Below are positions 44,725-55,651 of a stretch of 64,000 bases of DNA, in pieces. The stretch is from Zygnema cylindricum (lineage: Eukaryota; Streptophyta; Zygnematophyceae; Zygnematales; Zygnemataceae). The position numbers and the translations under genes were made by a program. The notes below the pieces were generated by a model. The model searched no databases. It saw only the letters and a program-made list of their open reading frames with translations, and was not told the origin of the DNA. The first letter of the stretch is position 1, and each line of letters begins with the position of its first letter. Where the stretch lies: positions 518,042-582,041 of the forward strand of contig JBBHKE010002135.1 in NCBI GenBank assembly GCA_037447655.1, given 5' to 3'.

Positions 44725-45020
44725 TGCTGACGTGGCAGTTCTTGCTGTTGATGTGAAATGACGTTGGGGATGCCGTCGTGGTATTTTACCATGATGACGT
44801 GGCAATGTGACGTCTCAACTAGTCATGCGCATGCGACAGGTTTTCACGATGATGTGGCAAGCGTTGATGTTGACATGGAATTTATGGATGGTGAGTGGGT
44901 GCCGTCATGCTGACGTGGCAGATTATTAATCTGACATGACATCGCACCATAGCTGACGTTCCATTGTTGACGTGACGAAGTATGGCCAGGTGATTATAGA
45001 TGCTGACGTGGCAGTTCATC
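44725..45020. repeat. Cluster of TGACGTGGCA-like motifs
   Basis: About eight copies of TGACGTGGCA or one-base variants over 300 bp (near 44729, 44801, 44853, 44872, 44913, 44935, 44971, 45003), several with GCTGACGTGGCAGTTC context. TGACGTGG is a known plant bZIP-type core. It is a degenerate tandem repeat; regulatory use is unproven. Confidence 0.6.
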
Positions 45021-45896
45021 GATGCTCGAAAATGATGATGACAATACAGATGTTCCATGTTGATAAATTTACACTAATTCTGGTCTTTAGGACGAAAATA
45101 GAAAAGCATAAATCCGCATTGAATTATCCACACTAAATCTGGTGTGCCAACCTTTACGTAAACGAATAAATAAATGAAAAGAAACTTGAACCTTCTTCGG
45201 GCAAAGCAGAAAAAAACGTTCAATTGATATATTTTTTTTATTTAGTAAAAAATTTAAAGTAAATTATGGTTTTTTTTTTTTAATTCCGGGCTCAATAGGT
45301 TTATTTAATGCAGTAACAACGCAAGGTTTTTTTAGTTTATTTGGGTTTTACAGTTTTTAGGGTTTAACTTCCGTCAAAGTTTTTCGCGCTTTTCAAGTTC
45401 CAAGGATTTGTTTTGGTTTTTAGAATTTTTACGGTTTCCATAAAGGTATTCATTTTTCTTTTTAAATAAGGTTTTCGACTTCTATGGTTTTGATGGTTAG
45501 AAAGCCTCAAGGATTTAAAAAGTTTGAAGGTGTACGGAAAAATAAAATACATGTTGCATATTTGTAAAAAGAGAAGACTAATAAAAATAAAAATGATAAT
45601 AATAAAAGCAAATGTCAAAGTTTAGCTTGATTTTTTTTTTTTTTATCTTTGAATGATTTATATTTCAATATGTTTACTTATATTCTCACTCATCAGTGTC
45701 ATTATTTATTTAATTATAAGTTTAACACGTATGTATAATTTTTTTTGCTTTAACAACATAACTTTTTTGAACAGACGGTCGCTATAGGGTTGTAGCAGAA
45801 TAAAGGGAATAAAAATAAATAGAAAGAAAACCACATAAAACTATGTTGCATGGTTTTCTTGCCAATTGTGTTGAGTTTTTTTTGGAAAAGACAACC
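45021..45896. other. AT-rich stretch, no genes
   Basis: T-rich and A-rich runs; no supported feature. Confidence 0.5.
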
Positions 45897-46012
45897 CCTC
45901 CCTCCCTCTCTCCTCCTTCCCTCTCCCCTCCCTCTCTCTCACCTCCCTCTCTCTCACCTCCTTCCCTCCTCTCCCTCTCCCTCACTCTCCCCTCTCTCCC
46001 TCCCTCCCCCCA
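45897..46012 (+). repeat. CT-rich microsatellite (CCTCCCTCTCTC)n
   Basis: Pure pyrimidine tract of about 115 bp with CTCTCACCTCC interruptions. Complement of the GA tracts at 48558 and 55652. Confidence 0.95.
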
Positions 46013-46059
46013 CTATAATACATCCACATTGTATGTCTGCCACGTAATTAACAAAAACT

Positions 46060-46312
46060 TTTTTATATACTTGTTCTACCTCTATATATACTTGCTATAC
46101 CCCTTTATACCCCTTGCTATACCTCTTCATATACTTGTTATGCCTCTTTATATACTCGATATACCTCTATACATACTTGCTATACGCCTATGTATACTTG
46201 CTATAACCGTTTACATACTTAATGCACCCCATTATGTCTTTGCTATACCCTTTTATGTACTTGCTATACCCCTTTGTATACTTGTTATAACCTTTCATAT
46301 ACTTCCCGTGAG
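46060..46312 (+). repeat. 21-bp minisatellite, about 11 copies
   Basis: Unit close to ATACTTGCTATACCCCTTTAT. Because 21 bp equals seven codons, one frame stays open and would encode LAIPLYI-type heptads (45843-46349). No start context or family supports a gene. Confidence 0.88.
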
Positions 46313-46342
46313 TCATGAAGTAAACGACTGTGTTCCTGTTCA

Positions 46343-47290
46343 AATTTGACTAGCATAACCCACCGAAGGCGGAGGTACAGTGCTCGTTTTATAACCAGTG
46401 TTTGGGTCCGTTTACTGACCATTTTATAACCAAATTCAGAAAATCGTATCTCTCCAGACCCTTGTCCGTTTGATGCCTTCTTCAGGTAGTTGGATAGATA
46501 GTAGGGTGTGCATTACCAAAAAATATAACATCCGGTAACTTCCATTCTAACTTACCTACATTTCCGGGTTCAACTTACAACATCATAAAAGACTCGAATA
46601 AAGTAATATAATCAGCTGCCGAGCTAACGTTACCCTACAATCCGGATGTATTTTGATCCCAATGGTTCGGTATGCGTTACCCGCGTTCAAATTTGACTAA
46701 CATATAAGGCTGAATCAAAAATATAACCCTACAACCGGAGGTAAAGTCAATTTTTCCTAACCGATATGAATCTTTTTCCAAGGATTGTATCCGGAATTGT
46801 ATCTCTCCAATCCCTTATCCGTTCGGTGCCGTCTTTAATTCGTTGGATAGGTAACAAGGAGTATTTCACCAATAAAATATAACAACGGTCGAGTTCCATG
46901 CACAAGAACCCTAAAAAGTCCGATGTATAACCGCCTGTTTTGCCTCATTTCGAGTCCATGTTTTAGAGTCTAGGTGACTATATCTCATCTCTATCTTCCC
47001 TCCTCTGTTCGACGCCGTCCGTAGATCATACGCAAAGGGAAGTAGTCTACCCTGTTCGCGTTCAAATTTTACTAGCATAACCCACTAGAGTCGGAGGTAT
47101 AGACAACTTTTTACAACCGGTGTTTGGCCCATTTTTGCTCTAAAACCGAGGGACAGTCAGAAAATTATATCTCCGCCTTCCCTTGTCCGTTTCCTCCGAT
47201 TCGTAGGTCGTTGGATAGGTAATAACTCGTACATTACGAAAAAAATATAGGCTAGGCAATTCTCAAATTTCGGCCAAAGTTGAACTAGCT
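46343..47290 (+). repeat. ~360-bp degenerate tandem repeat, about 3 copies
   Basis: Copies start near 46343, 46689 and 47065 with CAAATTTGACTAGCATAACCC, then a GGAGGTA phrase, ACCGGTGTTTGG, CCCTTGTCCGTTTG and GTTGGATAGGTAAT ending in CATTACGAAAAAAATATA. The GTCGTTGGATAGG phrase also occurs in the block at 11297. Confidence 0.7.
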
Positions 47291-48000
47291 TTCATCAGTG
47301 GGATTCGTAGGACTCAACTGTTTTTCCACGGCTGATTCACTCGGCCGTTTTTGCGCTAAGTCTTTGAGCCTTTTTCCCCACACAATCCTTGTTCAATTTT
47401 GGCCAAAGTTGAACTAGCTTTCGTGAGTGGGAGTTTTGGGACTTAGCCGTTTTTCCATGGCTGATTCACTCGGCCGTTTTTGCGCTAAGTCTTTGAGCCT
47501 TTTTCCCCACACAATCCTTGTTCAATTTTGGCCAAAGTTGAACTAGCTTTCGTGAGTGGGATTTGGAGGACTCAGACGTTTTTTCACGGCTGATTCACTC
47601 GGCCGTTTTTGCGCTAAGTCCTTAAGCATTTTTCCCACACAATCCTTGTTCAATTTTGGCCAAAGTTGAACTAGCTTTCGTGATTGGGAGTTTTGGGACT
47701 TAGCCGTTTTTTAACGGCTGATTCACTTTGCCGTTTTCGCACTTAATCCGTGAGCTTTTTCCCCACACAATCCTTGTTCAATTTCGGCCAAAGTTGAACT
47801 AGCTTTCTGAGTGGGATTTGGAGGAGTCAACCGTTTTTTACGCTGATTCACTCGGCCGTTTTCGCGCTAAGTCCTTCGGTTGTTTTTGCGCTAAGTCCTT
47901 GAGCTTTTTCCCCACCCAATCCTTGTTCAATTTCGGCCGAAGTTGAACTAGCTTTCGTGAGTGGGAGTTCCAGAACTTAGCCGTTTTTTCACGGCTGATT
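47272..48000 (+). repeat. ~125-bp tandem repeat, 6 copies
   Basis: Unit: CAATTTTGGCCAAAGTTGAA, CTAGCTTTCGTGAGTGGGA, GGACTTAGCCGTTTTT, CGGCTGATTCACTCGGCCG, GCGCTAAGTCCTTGAGC, CCCCACACAATCCTTGTT. Copies near 47272, 47395, 47521, 47651, 47780 and 47930, moderately diverged. Confidence 0.88.
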
Positions 48001-48557
48001 TTTCGCCCTTGACCTACTAAATCGTAAAAACAGCTAAGTCGTGAAGGGCCCCCTCACAAGCTCATCTCAACTTTGCCCATAATTGAGATGAGTTTGCGAG
48101 AGAGAGTTCTGGGACTTAGCCGTTTTTTCGCTCCAGGCTCCTGTGAGGGGGCGCTACGGGACTTCGCCGCTTCGGAGTAGTGAGCCGCGTCGGAGTACTG
48201 AGGGCCGCCTATACGTAATACAAAGTGGCGAATCCGCGTTGGCACGCAAATTGACAGGACAAAAAAAACATACGGCACTTAGCCAAATTTTCAACAAGTT
48301 CCTTCAATACCGGGAATTCCTTCAATACCGGGAATTCCTTCAATACCAGGAATTCCAGTTACGATTCATTGGAAAAATCGAACATTGGAAAAATCGAACA
48401 GGCGCGGATTCGGCTTGATTTTGCGTTGGTACTTTTTAGATTGTATCGCAAAAGTGCTACCGTACACCGTGAATTGCTGGTAGCGTTAACAACGCTAATT
48501 TGGTGCCGCCGAATTTTCACGGATATTCTTTAATAGAATTAATACTTCTAAAATGTT
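48001..48557. repeat. Dispersed repeat block (copy 2) with truncated MITE-like end
   Basis: Matches 11640-12650. From 48463 it contains CACCGTGAATTGCTGGTAGCG, the left end of the MITE-like unit seen at 12566. The unit is cut off at 48557 where the GA tract starts. Three copies of TTCCTTCAATACCGGGAA (48298-48350) are a local expansion. Confidence 0.75.
48030..48155. other. Nested hairpin in repeat block
   Basis: An inner perfect 10-bp stem CTCATCTCAA (48061-48070) / TTGAGATGAG (48083-48092) sits inside an outer pair CCCCCTCAC (48049-48057) / GTGAGGGGG (48143-48151). Copy 1 near 11700-11835 keeps the outer inverted repeat (CTCACATGGGGCCAGAGCGAA against TTCGCTCTGGGCTCTTGTGAG). Confidence 0.75.
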
Positions 48558-49578
48558 AGGAGAGGGAGAGAGAAAGGGCAAAGAGGAAGAGGGAGAAAGC
48601 GAGAAGGAGAGAGAGGGACAAAGAGAGAGGTTCTTGGAGATAGAGGGTAAAGAGTGTGAGGTAGAGGGAGAAGGAGCGGGGTAGGGAAAGAGAAAGGGAG
48701 AGACAAAAAGGATAAAGAGAGGGAGAGAGAGATGAAGAGAGAAAGAAAATAAGGTAGAGTGCGGGAGAGGGAGGGGGGAGAGAGAGCGAGAGAGTGAGGG
48801 ATAGAGGAAGAGGGAGATTTAGCATGGGAGGGAGAGGGAGCGACAGCGAGAGAGTGGAAGAGAGAGGGACAAAGGGAGGGAGGGGAAAAGAGGAAAAAAT
48901 AGAGCGAGAGTTAGATGAGAGACACCTAAAGAGAGAGCGCGAGATGGGATAGATGGAGAGGGAGGCGGTGATCGAGAGCGATAAGAGAGAGAGCGTGCTA
49001 GAGAGAGGACATATGGAGAGAGGGAGGGACAAACGGAAAAAGGGAGAGAGAGACAGAGAGAGAGGGAGGGAGGAAGAGAGGGAGGGAGGGAGAGGGAAAA
49101 GGAGAGAGGAACGGGAAAAAGAGAGGAACAGGAAGGGGAAAAAGGATACAAAGAGGGAGGGCGAGACGGAGATGGGGATGGGAAGAGGGAATCGGAGAGG
49201 GAATTGGGGAGGGAGAGGTAGGGGAAAGGGGGGGAAAGTAAAAGGGAGAGAGGGAGAGGGAGCCGGAGAGGGACGAAGAGGGAGAGGGGTGGAGGGAGGG
49301 GGAAGGAGTGGGAGAGGAAGAGGGAGAGGGAGTGGGAAAGGGAGACGGAGAAAGAGGAAAAAATGGAGCGAGAAAGAGATGAGAGACACCTAAAGAGAGA
49401 GCGCGAGCTAGGAGGGAGAGTGGGGAGAGAGGGGGTGAAAAAGAGCAAGAGGAGAGAGAGCGCGAGAGAGAGAGGACATATGGGGAGGGAGGAGAGAGGG
49501 AGGGAGCGTGAGGGAGGGAGAGGGAGAGGGAGAGGGAGGGGGAGAGGAAAAGGGGTGGCTGGATAGGAAGAGGGTGGA
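48558..49578 (+). repeat. GA-rich satellite tract 1 (~1 kb)
   Basis: Almost pure purine on the plus strand, mostly (GGGAGA)n and (GAGAGG)n. Inside are longer recurring phrases: GATGAGAGACACCTAAAGAG (48913 and 49378) and GAGAGGACATATGG(A/G)GAG (49003 and 49470). Very long open frames on both strands are a product of the repeat. Confidence 0.93.
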
Positions 49579-50663
49579 GAATGTGGAGAAGCACTAAGAT
49601 TTCTTTATCCTCTTTCTGCTCTTCCCTTTCTTCCTCCTCTTTCACATTCCAACTTCTAAGTTCTTTCAAACAAGGACACTCCTCCATATAGTGACCTGGT
49701 TCTCTACAAAAGAAGCAAACACCCTTTTTCAAAGCTCCCCTTTCTTTTCCTCTCCCTCTCTTTCCACCAAAGTTGCGATAAGGTTTACCTTCGCCTTTCT
49801 TCCTCTCATCACGCTTCCGCTCGTCACCGTCAAGCCTCTCATCACGCTTCCGCCAATCACCACCAGCTGTAAATGCAGTTACCCTCTCACTTCCCCTACG
49901 AAGCTCCAAAGTGCTTTACCTCAAAGGAATTATCCCCACGGTAAAGCTCTAAGTCCATGAGGAGCCACCCATTGCCTGCATACGATTAATGATGTTTTCG
50001 TACACATCTAGGAGTTTTATGAGTAGTGTATTAATCTTTCTCTCCTCAGATTCTACATATCCCGCACTAGCAAGCTCATCATATAACGCAGCAATATCAT
50101 TGCAAAACTCTATCATGTTAACGCCTTTATAAACATAGGCCTCTATTTCCTGTTTTACTAACTGCTGCCTCTGAATAGTCTCACTCTTATAAATCTGCCT
50201 TAGTGTTTCCCATATTTCCGAAGACTTGCTAAGACTTAAAAGAGTGATAACTATGGACTTAGACACATATCTAAGTATAAGATGTTTTGCTATAGTATTT
50301 TTTTACTCCCAAATTCTACTATCATTTTCTTCAGTTTTACTTATAACCCCTCTAAGAGAAGATGTGGCGGAGAGCATAGCTCCTCTCACCATAAGTGTCT
50401 CTTTATCCCTCTCCCCTATTTCCCCATCCACGGAAAGGTTTTTCCCTTCACCTTTTGATTCATCTGAACTCCGATTGATATTCTGGGCAGCCTCAGATGA
50501 TTCTTCATAGTAACCTCCTCCAAAGCCTGGTGGCGGACATCTCACTTGTCCTGAAACAATTCCCCATAAGTGCTTCTCGAAAAGCAATTCCTCCATAATA
50601 AAATCGCAATAAGTGAAGTATGTTCCATCGAACATAGGCACCCTAGATGGTGGGCTTATAACC
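49579..50663 (-). pseudogene. Family F: gag, truncated second copy
   Basis: Nearly identical to 52890-53974 (offset 3311 bp), including the same three in-frame stops; one difference is ACCG against ATTG near 49829. It starts at a primer site (GGTTATAAGCCCACC) and breaks at 49578, just after the zinc knuckle and a KEDKEILVLLHI segment, where GA satellite begins. Shared stops mean the duplication happened after the frame decayed. Confidence 0.88.
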
Positions 50664-51994
50664 TCAAATTCTATGGGCTCCATTGCCCACACAATTCGCA
50701 GATTCAAATGAAGCTAATCTAGATAGTGCCGACTCCAAGTTGGTATAAACCCAAATGAATGATCCCTTGACAATTAGAACCCCAATACACCTTCACCCCT
50801 GTGAAGAGAAGACCTTCTGTGTGCTCAGTTCCACCACAGAATGCAAAACTTGAATATGTGTTTTGGACAATATTCCCCACTTTGACTTTCCCACTGAATA
50901 AGTGCCACCCTGACACGTAAAAACTCTGACTAACTACACCCCTGTGTAGTCTAGACTCTCGTGAGTCTGCAGAAAAAAGAATCACTGAATTTGCTCACCC
51001 GAGCATTAAGTTATGGCTGGTCAAAGTTGACCTTTATAGTTACAAGCTCTCTTAGAGAGAGATGTACCTAAATTTTACTAAGTCTTGGTCTGCCTACTCA
51101 CGACTACCTCATACTAAACCTTAGTCCAATAGGAACACTATATAGTAAAAGAAGGTACAATGGGCGATGTACTTATTGTACGACCATTGTACGACAAGGT
51201 CTACAAGGTGACACCTGTCAAATCGGAAGCCATCGTTCCTCCTCCCATCTTCTCCGGTATCAAATAATGTGGCGCCACGTGGCACCGCGTGACGCTATCT
51301 CTAAATGCCGCCAAAAGCTCACTTCGCGTGGCGGCTACAATGGCGGCCGTCCGATCAAAACATATTTTACACAGTTCAGATTCGCGTACATGCGTGAATT
51401 GCTCATTTTCGTTAGTCTGCCGTTAATTAGCTGTTGCGTTAACGTCTATATATCTTTGAAACCCGTCGCGTGTATCGTTTCGTCAACGCCTTGTTGGTTA
51501 AGGCTTACCTCTACAAATATTAGCTGTTGCGTTAACGTCTATATATCTTTGAAACCCGTCGCGTGTATCGTTTTGTCAACGCCTTGTTGGTTAAGGCTTA
51601 CCTCTACAAATATAACCACAGATCATGGATCAAATCTGATATAGAGCAGTTTTTGGTTATTTGTTAGTTTGTTAGAACTCTCTACTTCTACACTTATAAA
51701 CACCTATTGTACCCCTCACATGCCATCGTTGACTCTAAGCTATAGGCTAAAGCTAACGTCTATTATAGGATGTAGGTGCCAGGATCAAATCCTGGATCCG
51801 GCATACACATTTTGGTACAAACTACGAATTAGCCTATCATCTTTAGATAGCCATGGCTCTAGCTCTCTCTTTAGTCTTCAATGACTGCAACAAGTATGGG
51901 GACCGGAGAGAGTTGAGCGAGAAGCATGTTGCCTTTGGTGACTTACTCTATTTATTTTTCCAATACAGACCTAGAAAATACATAAATTTCAACA
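50664..51994 (-). mobile_element. Family F LTR 2
   Basis: TGTTGAAATTTATG at 51994 to AATTTGA at 50664, 1331 bp. It is preceded by a polypurine tract and followed by a primer site, so it sits between two internal regions. A ~93-bp tandem duplication (about 51430-51615) makes it longer than LTR 1. It holds the G-box palindrome GCCACGTGGC (about 51273), the tRNA-like segment with a perfect T-arm-like stem CCAGG-ATCAAAT-CCTGG (about 51779-51795) and the CCATGGCT hairpin block (51848-51915). Confidence 0.85.
51730..51808 (+). other. tRNA-like segment in F LTR 2
   Basis: GGCTAAAGCTAACG (A-box-like) followed by GGATCAAATCC inside the stem CCAGG/CCTGG. Antisense to the element. The corresponding segment in LTR 1 is at about 54945-55020. 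Confidence 0.5.
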
Positions 51995-52023
51995 CTCCCT
52001 TTATTTTCTAGTCTACTTTCTTT

Positions 52024-53974
52024 TCAACTCCCACTAAAAAATATATATATAATATTTTTTTTTCTTCTTTTCTTTTTCCTCTTTCTTTTCTCCTCGTAAA
52101 ACTTTAAGTGAATACTCTCGTATTTTAAAAGGTCCATTAAATGAGCTAAAATAAACATTCCATCTTGCTGATCACATATTTTATTTAGCATACAATTTTC
52201 CATAAATCCAAGCAAAGATTTTTTCCCACTCATCTCTTTTCCATCCACACAGAATCCAATTTCCCTCTTGCAATTCAAAAAACTAGCCCCATCCCCAATC
52301 TGCGACACACACCCAGATGCTAACCCTTTTAGAGGCACACCACCATAAATGCCATCACTCCCATTAGTGATGTCAAAACCATTACCCCCCAAATTTATCG
52401 TTATATCAAGAGTCCCCACTAAGTTCCTCATAAAATCTACATCTTTCGCGCTCATGTTTTTATCCATGATACTCACCCAATTTTCTGAACTTTCCTCACT
52501 CTCTCCCATGGAATTCTTTCCGCTATCTCTTTCTATAATGATTCTCAAAGAGTATTTCTCCTCCCCTAAACTTTTCATTAAATATTTCTTTTCTCCCCTA
52601 TCCTTTAAAACCCCCTCTAGTTTTACTTCTCCCCTTTCCTCCAAATCCGTTGAAGTCTCCCTTTCCAACCATTTTTCTGTTTCCCAAATATTTATAGAAT
52701 TATCCTCATTATTTTTATTTCTCCCTTTTTCAATTATGGATTCTAGATCTGACTTTCTATACTCCTTAACATCCACATCATGTCTAACTCCTTTAAGTAC
52801 CTCCCTTCCCTTTACTTCCCTTATACTTCCAAAAGCACACTGTTGCTTTTGTGGAATTTCTGTGTACTTTTCTCTCTTCTCCATTCTACCAATGTGGAGA
52901 AGCACTAAGATTTCTTTATCCTCTTTCTGCTCTTCCCTTTCTTCCTCCTCTTTCACATTCCAACTTCTAAGTTCTTTCAAACAAGGACACTCCTCCATAT
53001 AGTGACCTGGTTCTCTACAAAAGAAGCAAACACCCTTTTTCAAAGCTCCCCTTTCTTTTCCTCTCCCTCTCTTTCCACCAAAGTTGCGATAAGGTTTACC
53101 TTCGCCTTTCTTCCTCTCATCACGCTTCCGCTCGTCATTGTCAAGCCTCTCATCACGCTTCCGCCAATCACCACCAGCTGTAAATGCAGTTACCCTCTCA
53201 CTTCCCCTACGAAGCTCCAAAGTGCTTTACCTCAAAGGAATTATCCCCACGGTAAAGCTCTAAGTCCATGAGGAGCCACCCATTGCCTGCATACGATTAA
53301 TGATGTTTTCGTACACATCTAGGAGTTTTATGAGTAGTGTATTAATCTTTCTCTCCTCAGATTCTACATATCCCGCACTAGCAAGCTCATCATATAACGC
53401 AGCAATATCATTGCAAAACTCTATCATGTTAACGCCTTTATAAACATAGGCCTCTATTTCCTGTTTTACTAACTGCTGCCTCTGAATAGTCTCACTCTTA
53501 TAAATCTGCCTTAGTGTTTCCCATATTTCCGAAGACTTGCTAAGACTTAAAAGAGTGATAACTATGGACTTAGACACATATCTAAGTATAAGATGTTTTG
53601 CTATAGTATTTTTTTACTCCCAAATTCTACTATCATTTTCTTCAGTTTTACTTATAACCCCTCTAAGAGAAGATGTGGCGGAGAGCATAGCTCCTCTCAC
53701 CATAAGTGTCTCTTTATCCCTCTCCCCTATTTCCCCATCCACGGAAAGGTTTTTCCCTTCACCTTTTGATTCATCTGAACTCCGATTGATATTCTGGGCA
53801 GCCTCAGATGATTCTTCATAGTAACCTCCTCCAAAGCCTGGTGGCGGACATCTCACTTGTCCTGAAACAATTCCCCATAAGTGCTTCTCGAAAAGCAATT
53901 CCTCCATAATAAAATCGCAATAAGTGAAGTATGTTCCATCGAACATAGGCACCCTAGATGGTGGGCTTATAACC
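52024..53974 (-). pseudogene. Family F: gag fused in frame to RT/RNase H relic
   Basis: One reading frame with three stops (near 53612, 53258 and 53222). The first part has PPSRVPMFDGTYFTYCDFIM, EKHLWGIVSGQVRCPPPGF, SSEIWETLRQIYKSETIQRQQL. The last 398 codons are open: a basic stretch, an intact knuckle CFFCREPGHYMEEC (residues 65-78) and EIPQKQQCAF. The frame then leaves the A/E pattern just before the protease. Later pieces resemble RT and RNase H: LMKSLGEEKYSLRIIIERD, LVGTLDITINLGG, GSDGIYGG, SQIGDGAS, CDQQDGM and YESIHLKFYEEK. Protease, integrase and most of RT are absent. It ends in a Lys/Arg tail before the polypurine tract. Confidence 0.75.
53957..53974 (-). promoter_or_regulatory. Family F primer binding site (internal tRNA-iMet type)
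   Basis: GGTTATAAGCCCACCA matches the complement of the initiator tRNA-Met anticodon arm extended toward the 5' side at 14 of 16 bases. The two changes fall in the ATGGG core, so no ATG is left here. An identical site lies at 50646-50663. Confidence 0.72.
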
Positions 53975-55204
53975 TCAAATTCTATGGGCTCCATTGCCCA
54001 CACAATTCGCAGATTCAAATGAAGCTAATCTAGATAGTGCCGACTCCAAGTTGGTATAAACCCAAATGAATGATCCCTTGACAATTAGAACCCCAATACA
54101 CCTTCACCCCTGTGAAGAGAAGACCTTCTGTGTGCTCAGTTCCACCACAGAATGCAAAACTTGAATATGTGTTTTGGACAATATTCCCCACTTTGACTTT
54201 CCCACTGAATAAGTGCCACCCTGACACGTAAAAACTCTGACTAACTACACCCCTGTGTAGTCTAGACTCTCGTGAGTCTGCAGAAAAAAGAATCACTGAA
54301 TTTGCTCACCCGAGCATTAAGTTATGGCTGGTCAAAGTTGACCTTTATAGTTACAAGCTCTCTTAGAGAGAGGTACCTAAATATCACTAAGTCTTGGTCT
54401 GCCTACTCACGACTACCTACTACTAAACCCTAGTCCAATTGGAACACTATAAAGTACAAGAAGGTACAATAGGAGATGTACTTATTGTACGGCCATTGTA
54501 CGACATGGTCTTCAAGGTGACACTTGTGAAATCGGGAGTCATGGTTTCTCCTCCCATCTTCTCCGGTATCAAATAATGTGGCGCCACGTGGCACCGCGTG
54601 ACGCTATCTCCAAATGCGGCCAAAAGCTCACTTCGCGTGGCGGCTACAATGGCGGCCGTCCGATCAAAACATATTTTACACAGTTCAGATTCGCGTACAT
54701 GCGTGAATTGCTCATTTTCGTTAGTCTGCCGTTAATTAGCTGTTGCGTTAACGTTTATATATCTTTGAAACCCGTCGCGTGTATCGTTTCGTCAAAGCCA
54801 TGTTGGTTAAGGCTTACCTCTACAAATTGTTGATCATGGATCAAATCTGATATAGAGCAGTTTTTGGCTATTTCTTAGTTTGTTAGAACTCTCTACTTCT
54901 ATATTTATAAATACCTATTGTACCCCTCACATGCCATCGTTGACTCTAAGGTAAAGGCTAAAGCTAACGTCTATTATAGGATGTAGGTGCCAGGATGAAA
55001 TCCAGGATCCGGCATAAACATTTTGGTACAAACTACGAATTAGCCTATATTTTTAGGCAGCCATGGCTCTAGCTCTCTCTCTGGTCTTCAGTGACTGCAA
55101 CAAGTATGGGGACCGGAGAGAGTTGAGCGAGAAGCATGTTGCCTTTGGTGACTTACTCTATTTATTTTTCCAATACATATCTAGAAAATACATAAATTTC
55201 AACA
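53975..55204 (-). mobile_element. Family F LTR 1
   Basis: TGTTGAAATTTATG at 55204 to AATTTGA at 53975, 1230 bp. The gag-proximal half (to about 54370) is nearly identical to LTR 2, while the distal half differs at many sites. Confidence 0.85.
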
Positions 55205-55495
55205 CTCCCCTTATTTTCTAGTCTACTTTCTTTTCAACTCCCACTAAAAAATATATATATAATATTTTTTTTTTCTTCTTTTCACTTTCCTCTTTCTTTT
55301 CTCCTCGTAAAACTTTAAGTGAATACTCTTGTATTTTAAAAGGTCCATTATATGAGCTGAAATAAACATTCCATCTTGCTGATCACATATTTTATTTAGC
55401 ATACAATTTTCCATAAATCCAAGCAAAGATTTTATCCCACTCATCTCTTTTCCATCCACACAGAATCCAATTTCCCTCTTGCAATTCAAAGAAGC
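55205..55495 (-). pseudogene. Family F: 3' internal tail of a further copy
   Basis: Matches 51995-52280: polypurine tract, AT-rich stretch and the end of the RNase H relic (GFCVDGKEMSG, LLGFMENCMLNKICDQQDGMF). It shows that a third internal region once lay upstream. Confidence 0.82.
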
Positions 55496-55651
55496 ATGTT
55501 GCCTTTGCTGACTTTCTCTATTTATTTTTCCAATACAGACGTAGAAAATACATAAAATTTCCCTCTTGCAATTCAAAAAAGCATGTTGCGTTTGCTGACT
55601 TTCTCTATTTATATTTCCAATATAGACCTAGAAAATACATAAATTTCAACA
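55462..55651 (-). repeat. ~92-bp chimeric repeat of F internal tail and LTR start
   Basis: Two units join TTTCCCTCTTGCAATTCAAA (internal) to AGCATGTTGC(C/G)TTTGCTGAC and TAGAAAATACATAA (LTR start). The last ends TTTCAACA at 55651, an intact LTR terminus, directly against GA satellite. Confidence 0.8.

Noticed and set aside
45843-46349. 168-codon hydrophobic protein
   Set aside because: It is a CT microsatellite plus a 21-bp minisatellite read in the one frame kept open by the period.
48556-49909. Very long overlapping open frames (277, 209, 146 and 303 codons) on both strands
   Set aside because: They are translations of the (GGGAGA)n satellite, rich in Ser/Leu/Pro or Arg/Glu/Gly, with no domain. 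The 303-codon one merely runs gag into the satellite.
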